IMG/VR virus record: IMGVR_UViG_3300031787_000802
Span: 1-24,517 of that record
Length of the DNA: 24,517 nucleotides
Direction: 5' to 3' (one strand)
Source: a virus
Below, piece after piece: positions 9,801 through 15,059 of this stretch (positions within the stretch are counted from its first letter, which is position 1; the number at the start of each line of letters is the position of its first letter). The translations under genes and the position numbers were made by a program. Under the pieces are notes generated by a model, which did no database searches, was not told the origin of the DNA, and saw only the letters and a program-made list of their open reading frames with translations.

Positions 9801-10070
9801 GTGCGCGAACGGGCCGTCGTGCGTGAGCGCCGCGACCCGGCCGCCGCTCTCGAGGATCGTGTGAGCGCCGCCCTCGCCCGAAAGCGCGGCCGACTTGCCC
9901 GCCAGGTCGGGAAGGAGCTCGGTGCCGAACCGCTTCGCGATGGATCCGTCCTCCTGGAACCGCGCGTCCTTCACCTCGGCATTCGACGGGCCGACGGCGA
10001 CGTATTCGTGCACTTGGTCGCTGGTACCAGCGTGGATCGGAACCTCGACGACCTGTTTCTGTAGGCTCAT
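6843..10070 (-). CDS. Large tail nozzle / stabilisation-type protein
   Basis: 1075 residues. The ATG overlaps the stop of the 73-residue gene (ATGA), with only a weak ribosome binding site, so translational coupling is likely. The N-terminus includes NAEVKDARFQEDGSIAKRFG, the residue pattern by which nozzle and stabilisation proteins of short-tailed phages open their propeller region. The whole chain is beta-rich with repeated Trp/Tyr/Gly-containing strands. Around residues 770-800 it reads IAALDDKIVVFKERAIFVLF, the typical 'is the plot parameter on' propeller blade of this family, and it ends with beta strands (FRITEDAVNSPGRGFELVGL). Position between connector/fibre genes and ejection-type proteins agrees with T7 gp12 or P22 gp10. 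It probably forms the distal tail tube to which fibres attach. The length is greater than T7 gp12 (about 794). Confidence 0.75.
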   Translation of the reverse strand: MSLQKQVVEVPIHAGTSDQVHEYVAVGPSNAEVKDARFQEDGSIAKRFGTELLPDLAGKSAALSGEGGAHTILESGGRVAALTHDGPFAHDEVYNTWSPLGRIGPRPSQVRTDPLVRGNNSLRHADMAVATISGKTIALCVWHDLEEDKVYYAWWELPSDGRPAVPLRPPVEVTGGLTRFPKCAVAGNRFAIVGTNSTQSAVFGTSVVVTSSYTMPSATSIHTFANQVSTTTLEFFADGTGASAAYWIVNGHNSLTYVYRRKDDFTASANATISKAGPVGAGLANGHVVIAHRDGTVSRIIQDLSAAGTTAGPFLTPSATTAVHVATVVQADSTGRFLVAWSGDGCSVPDAGGIGNFGLDVVFFSNTWAGISQTTLGGVRLGGRACWDNSTASPLFPLINRQSNFAGSDLASPSLTQFFSGYVGRPVYTDAAGSAFLRLAPVCSYGIDTADLYQANFGTTQPSSGIFRNHLPSMRAVSAGRFVMPFVVYTQASIPIYKRHVDLLRLDTVGSPSLRTVSAQGVRLSSGGIVNVVDGVVGTELTPPPPVYVDASTVDTAYDYGNVDPRPFGVGGGSMPCSFALKWRDAAGNVHRSFVANEQITSWVSFSGGRWYARRWIIPRPWPLALTQGTSPQQYQIEVYQSGGDGASAGGTRYLVAEATPKVHPTLAGCDYVVPVLPVGLLPATGAPHELPIVNNIPSTYLQCWQDTSPSEYVHIPPPPMIDLCSTQERVWGLSAEKGRLEVWPSKLLVEGFAPEFTPDLVTRIPAEGGECTAIAALDDKIVVFKERAIFVLFGDPGTNTGQRATLQTARLVSGDVGCSNPRSVVEGPFGIVFQASSDSNNARGGIHQIDRGLAVTFVGFPAKDTTAGVTFESATLVPAEKEVRWVMPSTNVLVWSYDLNRWHVQTLRARFSSCLRRGRFASLTNTTVVSADQNGWAHDAVTTFSSHQTQVVTSWLKLAGLQGFQRLWTATFLFKWYSGGITIEGQTDYNESWTGSFSRVFGSAALSSLAVSGSGSRVQVSVHLPVQKCEAIRFRITEDAVNSPGRGFELVGLTLEAGVKRGSYRRNMTAAARK

Positions 10071-10288
10071 GGGATGGGTCCGATCGCAGCGGCGATGCGG
10101 TCGAGCGCCGCCTGCAAGTTGGCCGGCGGAGTGCCCGACCAGTCCGAGGGGTTTCCGGGGGAGTAGGGGACGGAGGCGAGGCTGCTTGTGAGCTCGTCGA
10201 CGTCGAGCGACACCGAGTCGAAGGCCCGCTGCACGGACTCCCTCGAGGCGCTTGCCTCCACGGGGTATCGCGGGGCCTGCCGGGGCAT
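10067..10288 (-). CDS. Small phage protein, function unknown
   Basis: 73 residues. The ATG follows the methyltransferase stop by one base and the stop overlaps the nozzle-type gene's ATG (ATGA), so it is translated within the operon. The N-terminus is Ser-rich and charged. The C-terminal half contains SPGNPSDWSGTPPANLQAAL, a turn-rich segment followed by an amphipathic helix (QAALDRIAAAIGPIP). I recall similar 'DW...PP...EALDRIA' tails from phage structural proteins, where they precede coiled coils, so a small virion or chaperone role near the tail is possible. No function can be assigned. Confidence 0.65.
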   Translation of the reverse strand: MPRQAPRYPVEASASRESVQRAFDSVSLDVDELTSSLASVPYSPGNPSDWSGTPPANLQAALDRIAAAIGPIP

Positions 10289-10289
10289 G

Positions 10290-10871
10290 TCAGCGAGCCC
10301 CCGGCTTGGCGAGGACAGCGTGCCAGTCGACCGTGCGGTCCCAGAGTCCGGCCACCATCCACGCCTGTGCGTCGGCGCTGCGCAGCGCGGTATCCTGGTG
10401 AATCGTCGGCACCACGGACCGGATCTCGAAGTCGCACGTCACGCGGTAGTGGTCCAGCCCGTTCGCCTTGCGCCATTCGGCGTTCAGGTACCCCATGGCC
10501 TCGCCGGGGATGAACCGGCGATGGGTCGGATCCTGGAATGCGCGCACGGACTTGAGCGACGGCCAGACGACCGTCATCGTGCCGCCCGGCTTGAGGATGC
10601 GGAACGCCTCGTCGAAGAAGGCGAACAGCAGGTCCTGACCATCGGCGGTCTCGGCCATCGGGATATGCTCGATGAAGTGCGAGCAGTGCAGCTCGTCGAC
10701 GGACGCCGACTCGGCAGGCCATGGGAACTGGAGAAGGTCCAGGCGGCGCACGCGGTCGGTGAGAGGCGCGTGCAGGTCGTAGCCGACGAACCCCTCTCGA
10801 GGCCGCTGCCCGCACGCCAGATCGATGCGGACCGGTGCGGTGTCTTGGATGATCTCGATCTCGCCGTCCAT
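10290..10871 (-). CDS. Class I SAM-dependent methyltransferase
   Basis: 193 residues; AGGAG lies 4 bases before the ATG and the gene begins 7 bases after the glycosyltransferase stop. Motif I is RIDLACGQRPREGFVGYDL (residues 15-33): a DxxCG SAM-binding loop followed by the acidic pair YD at 31-32 at the end of strand 2. Next come DELHCSHFIEHI (59-70), the usual HxxEH segment of small-molecule and glycan-type methyltransferases, and EAFRILKPGGTMTVVWP (88-104), the strand after the LKPGG turn. This is the methyltransferase type often paired with glycosyltransferases in surface-polysaccharide loci; it lacks the catalytic motifs of DNA adenine or cytosine methylases. The substrate is unknown. Given its neighbour, O-methylation of a glycan on the virion or host surface is the favoured guess. 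Confidence 0.88.
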   Translation of the reverse strand: MDGEIEIIQDTAPVRIDLACGQRPREGFVGYDLHAPLTDRVRRLDLLQFPWPAESASVDELHCSHFIEHIPMAETADGQDLLFAFFDEAFRILKPGGTMTVVWPSLKSVRAFQDPTHRRFIPGEAMGYLNAEWRKANGLDHYRVTCDFEIRSVVPTIHQDTALRSADAQAWMVAGLWDRTVDWHAVLAKPGAR

Positions 10872-10878
10872 GGGTCTC

Positions 10879-11619
10879 CTACCAGACGATCCCGGTGTTC
10901 ACGTCGAGGTGCCCGACCTTCACTCGGCAATCGGTCGCGAATCGCTTGCCCTTGCGCTTGGCGCGCTCGCAGAAGTACAGGTCCTGCGTCATGGCCGCGG
11001 CTCCACCGCCGGGCACGACGTCTGCCACGGTCACGAACCAGGGCGCCTCGAGCTCGCGGAAAAGGTCCATGCGATACAGCGTGCAGCCCTGCGCGATGCC
11101 GTTGCATTCGACGACCGCGTCACGCTGGATGGCGCCGCGGACGTCACGCGGGCGGAAGTCGAGCACGCCGGTCCGCGCGTACTCCACCGGGTCTCCATAA
11201 CACATGGGCATTCCTCCCTCGCCCTTGGTGAAGTACAGCGCGCCAACGCCGTCGAAGGGGCCCGCTTCGATGCTTTCGATGAGCCGCACGTGGGCATCCG
11301 GCGGCGGGATGTTGTCGTCCTCGACGGTGAGAATGTACTTCCACCGAGAGAGCTCCGGATGGTCGAGCACCCACCGGATCATCCGGTTGTACGCGTGCCC
11401 CACCTCGTCGCCCTCGCAATACAGCAGCGCGCGCTTGGCGTTCATGGGCGCGATCATGGTGTGGATCGCGTTCGCGCATCGGTGGTGGATCATGCCGCGC
11501 GTGGGCACGAGCACGACCGTCGAGACGTCGCGGTACGTCGTCCCGCGAAGGTGCTCGACCAGGTCGAAGCCGCGGCCGACGGACTGCGCCTTGACGGCGT
11601 CCATGGCGAGCATCGTCAC
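10879..11619 (-). CDS. GT-A-type glycosyltransferase
   Basis: 246 residues, with a GTG start in a GTGA overlap with the preceding stop; GAGG lies 5 bases upstream. An in-frame ATG at 11613 would shorten it by two residues. VVLVPTRGMIHHRCANAI (residues 35-52) is the first strand and nucleotide-sugar loop of GT-A enzymes. KYILTVEDDNIPPPDAHVR (94-112) carries the acidic DxD-equivalent EDDN at 100-103. TQDLYFCERAKRKGKRFATD near the C-terminus is the acceptor-side acidic helix, and KVGHLDVNTGIVW is the end seen in many phage and capsule glycosyltransferases. No membrane segment is present, so it is soluble. Sugar and acceptor are not visible. Clustering with the fibre gene and a methyltransferase suggests decoration of a virion protein or a surface glycan. 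Confidence 0.87.
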   Translation of the reverse strand: MTMLAMDAVKAQSVGRGFDLVEHLRGTTYRDVSTVVLVPTRGMIHHRCANAIHTMIAPMNAKRALLYCEGDEVGHAYNRMIRWVLDHPELSRWKYILTVEDDNIPPPDAHVRLIESIEAGPFDGVGALYFTKGEGGMPMCYGDPVEYARTGVLDFRPRDVRGAIQRDAVVECNGIAQGCTLYRMDLFRELEAPWFVTVADVVPGGGAAAMTQDLYFCERAKRKGKRFATDCRVKVGHLDVNTGIVW

Positions 11620-11867
11620 CGCAGCCTCGTTAGCATCCGAACCGCGTGGTCCGCATCGACCGGGATGCCAAGCTCGTCGCGGCAGATAGCTTCGATGCGC
11701 GCGAGCACCGCGGCCTCGAGGTCCGCCGCCGACGCGTCTACGTCGAAGCCGTGCATTTCCTTGGATGTCACCTCAGGGCCGAGCCGCGAGTGGATGTCCG
11801 CATAGACGGTCAGCCCGTCGTCGTCGATGCGCACCGAGCGCACCCATGCAATCGTGGCAGTCGTCAT
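11616..11867 (-). CDS. 83-residue phage protein, function unknown
   Basis: 83 residues. The ATG at 11867 overlaps the fibre stop (ATGA) and the stop overlaps the glycosyltransferase GTG (GTGA). A longer frame extends upstream but only across the fibre gene in another frame, so the short start is chosen. The N-terminal half reads as beta strands (TIAWVRSVRIDDDGLTVYAD). The C-terminal half is an acidic helix (ASAADLEAAVLARIEAICRDE) ending in a basic stretch. No motif is recognised. Placed directly after the fibre gene, it could be a fibre chaperone or assembly factor, but this is only a guess from position. Confidence 0.68.
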   Translation of the reverse strand: MTTATIAWVRSVRIDDDGLTVYADIHSRLGPEVTSKEMHGFDVDASAADLEAAVLARIEAICRDELGIPVDADHAVRMLTRLR

Positions 11868-13447
11868 CAGGTCACCCGCGTCGAGAACCGCAGATACGGC
11901 CGAAAGTTGATGCCCGCTTGCGTCACTTGAGACAGGCTGATGGTCGCCGGCAGCGAGGTCAATGCCGCCACCGAATAGCTGCCGAGTCCGAGGTACAGAT
12001 TGCCGCCGAGACCACCCGCGACGTTGGTGCCAGTCGAGAACGCCGACGAGAACGAACCCATCGGCGCAAGCCCGGTCAGCGTATGCGCGCTGCCGTAGAA
12101 GCTCATGCGGATGCCGCTGTTGAAGCTCGAGGAGCTGTTGATGTGCTGGATGCCGAGCCAGTATTGACCCGCCGTCAGCGTCGTGCCGATGTCCAGATTC
12201 AGCAGTTTCAGCCCCGTATATCCGCTGCTGATGTTTAGTCCTGCGCTGGTTGTCTGCCCGTATCCGTAGGTCGGTCCCACGTTGGTCGTCGTGACCTGGG
12301 AGATGCTGATCGTGCTGTTGTTGTACGTCACCGCGTATGACAGCGAGTCGCTCTGCAGCAGATTGAGCTGCGTCGAGGACGCGCCTGTGGGCCGCGTGTA
12401 GAGCCCCCATTTCAGCGTGGCGCTCTGCCGGTAGCTTGATGCGCCGCCCGTCACGAAGGACATGGATACAACCACGCCCATCAGCTCGGCGGCTACGGGC
12501 GCATCGATCTGTACCGGAAACAGGCCAATCGGCGCGCTGGTGGCAGTAGTGGCAGACCAGACCGCCGTGCCCGTATTGGCAACGAACGGCATCGGCTCAT
12601 AGCTCGACAGCGTGACCCCGCCGCCGCCACCGCCGCTCGGAGCAGACGCGGTAATGGTCGAGCCGTCGAGTCCAAAAGTGACGTTGCCACCATTCGAGAA
12701 CACGAACGCGCTGGCGTTCTGCGAGGTGGTGCCGGCCGACAGGTTGACCGCCGACAGCAGCCCGGCCGTGCTCGGGACGGTGTACGACCCGGTGATGGTC
12801 GAGCCGTTTGCGCCGAAGCTCAGGCCGTTGCTGTTAGCGAGCGACAGGCCCGGGCCGAGCGCGTGAGTCGTGCCCGCCGAGACAGAGCGGAGACCATCGT
12901 GCGAACCCGTGATCTGCGAGCTGCCAGACAGGCCGAAGGACAGGCCGTTGCTGGCGGCGTACGCCACCGTGCCGCTCGTCGCGGTCTGCGTGCCGGCTCC
13001 GAGCCCGGCGATGCCCGCCGAGGGTCCCGCTGCCACGCTGGCGGTCACGGTAGAGCCGCTCAGCCCGAACGAGACGCCGTTGCTGTTCGAAAAGACCACC
13101 GTGCCGCTCGACACGCTGACGGTCCCGGCGCTGACCGCGACGCCCCCGCCTCCGCCGCCGACCGAGGCCGTGATGGTCTGCCCGCTCAGGCCGAACGAGA
13201 CGTTGTTGCTGTTGGCGAATGCGACCGTGCCCGAGCTCGCCATGGTCGTGCCGGCGCTGATTGCGCTCGGCGTGGTCGGGACAGCTGGCCCCAGGCTCGT
13301 CCACGCCCCGGTCCACTCGTAAACGATGCCGGTGCTCTTGAGGACGACCTTCTCGCCTATGGTGCCGGACACCGGCAGCGCATCGACGCGGCGGAGGAGC
13401 TCGATGCCCGCGCCGGTAACCGCGCGGAGGCCGGTGTAGACCGGCAT
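11867..13447 (-). CDS. Tail fibre with five shaft repeats and a C-terminal head domain
   Basis: 526 residues. GGAG lies 8 bases before the ATG. Residues 1-60 form an N-terminal attachment region (GEKVVLKSTGIVYEWTGAW, a pattern seen at the base of many phage fibres). Five repeats follow at about 64-95, 106-137, 150-182, 190-221 and 237-268, each close to SAGT....SGTV.FSNSNG then VSFGLSGSTITAS. They are joined by Gly-rich or Ser/Gly linkers, two of which are runs of six glycines. Residues 281-526 form a Ser/Thr/Tyr-rich globular domain ending INFRPYLRFSTRVT, presumably the receptor-binding head. The repeats look like beta-stranded trimeric shaft segments. The head domain uses a more relaxed codon set than the head genes, as expected of exchangeable receptor-binding modules. 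Fibre identity rests on architecture and position, not on a recognised homolog. Confidence 0.82.
   Translation of the reverse strand: MPVYTGLRAVTGAGIELLRRVDALPVSGTIGEKVVLKSTGIVYEWTGAWTSLGPAVPTTPSAISAGTTMASSGTVAFANSNNVSFGLSGQTITASVGGGGGGVAVSAGTVSVSSGTVVFSNSNGVSFGLSGSTVTASVAAGPSAGIAGLGAGTQTATSGTVAYAASNGLSFGLSGSSQITGSHDGLRSVSAGTTHALGPGLSLANSNGLSFGANGSTITGSYTVPSTAGLLSAVNLSAGTTSQNASAFVFSNGGNVTFGLDGSTITASAPSGGGGGGVTLSSYEPMPFVANTGTAVWSATTATSAPIGLFPVQIDAPVAAELMGVVVSMSFVTGGASSYRQSATLKWGLYTRPTGASSTQLNLLQSDSLSYAVTYNNSTISISQVTTTNVGPTYGYGQTTSAGLNISSGYTGLKLLNLDIGTTLTAGQYWLGIQHINSSSSFNSGIRMSFYGSAHTLTGLAPMGSFSSAFSTGTNVAGGLGGNLYLGLGSYSVAALTSLPATISLSQVTQAGINFRPYLRFSTRVT
12644..13258 (-). repeat. Five diverged tandem repeats encoding the fibre shaft
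   Basis: Five copies of a 32-33 residue unit, spaced by 40-47 residues, are visible in the protein. The core NSNGVSFGLSGSTxTAS is nearly identical in the first two and recognisable in the other three. At DNA level the best conserved stretch encodes SFGLSGS. Copies three to five have drifted most at the SGTV.F step. Such arrays can change copy number by recombination, altering fibre length. Confidence 0.85.
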
Positions 13448-13476
13448 CAGCCCGCTCCGGAGGTATGCTCGAGCTC

Positions 13477-13755
13477 ATGCGTACGACCGCCGTGCTCTGC
13501 CTGCTCCTCCACGGGTGCATCTACCGCGTCGACACGCCCCGCGACGCGCCGCCCGACGTGACCGTGTGCGGCTGCCCCATGGGCGCGACCGACACGACGT
13601 GCTGCCCGACGGCCGAGAACCCGTACGTCTACGAGTGCAGGATCCTCAGTGACGAGTTCAGTTGCGGCGGGTGTGGGATTCGCTGCCCGGCGGGCGAGGT
13701 ATGCCGTGGCAGTGGCGTGATCGGCGCCTACGGGTGCCGTCCACCACCGCGGTGA
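13477..13755 (+). CDS. Cysteine-rich lipoprotein, myxobacterial type (plus-strand accessory gene)
   Basis: 92 residues from the ATG at 13477; an upstream in-frame ATG at 13465 would add four residues. GGAGG at 13459-13463 lies 13 bases before 13477 but only one base before 13465, so 13477 is preferred, which also gives the cleaner signal peptide. MRTTAVLCLLLHGC is a lipoprotein signal with lipobox LHGC and lipidated Cys14; His at -2 is unusual. The mature part has 11 cysteines in the pattern VCGC, TCC, EC, SCGGCGIRC, EVC and GC. The CGGCGxxC...GEVC block is common in secreted or outer-membrane proteins of myxobacteria. This is the only gene opposing the operon. Third codon positions are very GC-rich while second positions are not, the signature of real coding on this strand. 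Possible roles are superinfection exclusion (as with T5 Llp) or host-surface change. The function is not demonstrated. Confidence 0.72.
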   Translation: MRTTAVLCLLLHGCIYRVDTPRDAPPDVTVCGCPMGATDTTCCPTAENPYVYECRILSDEFSCGGCGIRCPAGEVCRGSGVIGAYGCRPPPR

Positions 13756-13787
13756 CACCAGGAGCCGGCCAACGACTGGCGACAGCA

Positions 13788-14477
13788 TCACCACCGCTCG
13801 CCGCCGGACACGTCGCGGATTCGCTTAGGCTGCGCCCGGTCGCGGGCGGTGATCTGCCGTAGGATGCGCGCTTCGACCGCGGCTCGCTCTCGGGCAAAGT
13901 CCGAGACGTCGGACTCCTCCTTGAGCATCACGCGGATCGATGCGTCCAGCGTGACCCATTCCTCCCAGCCGGCGCGCCCGTCGTACGCGTCGGTCCCGAC
14001 CGAGAGGTCTACAGGGCTCGGGATGTACGTCACCCGGATGAGCACCGAGCTCTCCCACGGCGGCGACCAGTACAGCGTGTCCGTCCCGCGCCACTGGTAG
14101 TGTGTGCGCTGCAGGACGCCCCAGGTGCCGTCTTGCGTGTCGAGGTAGCCTCGCTCGCCGAGCATGAAGCGGGGGACCGGGTAGGAGAGCCCGTTGTTGT
14201 CGACGACGTCGACGGCGAGGAGCTTGTACGGCTGGACCGGAACGCCCTCGAGCGGGGCCGAGAGGATCTGCGAAGTCTCTGCCCCCGCGGTGGTGTTGAA
14301 CGAACACTGCGCGGCGAAGTCGTTCTCGTCCTGCTCTACGATCAGCGCGTAGAGTGCAGCGATCGACTGGTTGATGTACCGAGTGACCTGCGCGTCGGTG
14401 ACGTGCTGGCTGTTCTCGGTGTCGGTCAGATCGCGCACGTCGGCGATGAGCTGCGTCAACGTGCGCGTCCGGGCCAT
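13788..14477 (-). CDS. Head-tail connector (adaptor) protein
   Basis: 229 residues. GGAGG lies 8 bases before the ATG. The N-terminus TLTQLIADVRDLTDTENSQH, followed by VTDAQVTRYINQSIAALYAL, is the helical start common to head-to-tail adaptors of short-tailed phages and related prophages. A beta-rich middle follows (YKLLAVDVVDNNGLSYPVPR, WRGTDTLYWSPPWE, VLIRVTYIPSP), then a C-terminal helical region (WVTLDASIRVMLKEESDVSD) with a basic end. Size and layout agree with gp11-like or gp4-like ring proteins that bind the portal after packaging. It lies between the head genes and the fibre, as expected. The connector assignment is by architecture and position. Confidence 0.72.
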   Translation of the reverse strand: MARTRTLTQLIADVRDLTDTENSQHVTDAQVTRYINQSIAALYALIVEQDENDFAAQCSFNTTAGAETSQILSAPLEGVPVQPYKLLAVDVVDNNGLSYPVPRFMLGERGYLDTQDGTWGVLQRTHYQWRGTDTLYWSPPWESSVLIRVTYIPSPVDLSVGTDAYDGRAGWEEWVTLDASIRVMLKEESDVSDFARERAAVEARILRQITARDRAQPKRIRDVSGGERW

Positions 14478-14480
14478 GTC

Positions 14481-14660
14481 TCAGTCCTCCATGCGGAGCG
14501 AGCGGAGGATCCCCGCCAGCGCCTTCGCGTCCTTGTTCTCGACCGCGAGGAGGAGCTCCTCAGCGAGTGCCTCCGAGTCGTCCATGGCGTCGGTCTCTCC
14601 CGACTCCGTGTCCGACTCGGAGGGCTCGTCGAAGATCGAACCGAGCTCGATCTTCGCCAT
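14481..14660 (-). CDS. Small acidic phage protein
   Basis: 59 residues, from an ATG at 14660 that begins one base after the stop of the preceding gene, to a TGA 3 bases before the connector's ATG. GAGG lies 8 bases upstream. The N-terminal half is strongly acidic and Ser-rich (FDEPSESDTESGETDAMDD). The C-terminal half is a leucine/alanine helix (ALAEELLLAVENKDAKALAG) ending LRSLRMED. It fits without a gap between two genes of the head module and has high third-position GC, which argues it is real despite its size. It may be a small head-assembly or completion factor; no family is recognised. Confidence 0.72.
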   Translation of the reverse strand: MAKIELGSIFDEPSESDTESGETDAMDDSEALAEELLLAVENKDAKALAGILRSLRMED

Positions 14661-14661
14661 G

Positions 14662-15057
14662 TCAGGTGCCTCGACGCGGCGTGCCGCTGTTGCGCAGCGT
14701 CACTTCGATGAAGAGGCTCGTGCCGGAGACCGGCGCCGCCGCAGCGCCCGCGGGGGCGTTGCGGAGACTGAACGTGCCGTCCGTGGCGATGGTCTGCTCG
14801 ATGACCTGCCAGCCGGTGTCCGTCGCCGCGGCGGCGAGCGGGGTCAGCGAGATCGACAGGAGCGTCGGGTACGTGTCCCGCGCCGCCGCCGAGCCGAGCT
14901 GCACGTCGATCGTGCCGGTGCCGAGCGCCGACACGACGAGGCCGTTGCTGTCCTGCGAGGCGATCGACGTCGAAGCGCCGAAGGTGACGCGCGAGAACAG
15001 CTTCACGACGTTGTTGTCGAGGGACGCCAGGTCCCTCGAGAAGAGACGAGAAGCCAT
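14662..15057 (-). CDS. Beta-rich phage protein downstream of capsid, probable head decoration or completion
   Basis: 131 residues. The ATG at 15057 lies two bases after the capsid stop; a longer frame upstream is only the antisense-free shift of the capsid gene, so it is rejected. The sequence is a short charged N-terminus (MASRLFSRDLASLDNNVVKL) followed by alternating Ser/Thr/Val strands (VVSALGTGTIDVQLGSAAAR, YPTLLSISLTPL, TSLFIEVTLRNSGTP). No cysteine and no membrane segment. A small beta protein directly after the major capsid gene is often a decoration or stabilising protein of the head, which is the favoured reading here; no homolog is recognised. Confidence 0.75.
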   Translation of the reverse strand: MASRLFSRDLASLDNNVVKLFSRVTFGASTSIASQDSNGLVVSALGTGTIDVQLGSAAARDTYPTLLSISLTPLAAAATDTGWQVIEQTIATDGTFSLRNAPAGAAAAPVSGTSLFIEVTLRNSGTPRRGT

Positions 15058-15059
15058 GC

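Noticed and set aside
13338-13363. Possible promoter (TTGAGG and TATGGT) for the plus-strand lipoprotein
   Set aside because: The spacing of 14 bases is too short for a standard promoter and the match is weak; no convincing promoter can be named.
11867-13447. Diversity-generating retroelement target in the fibre
   Set aside because: No reverse transcriptase, no template repeat and no adenine-rich variable segment near the 3' end of the gene in this window.
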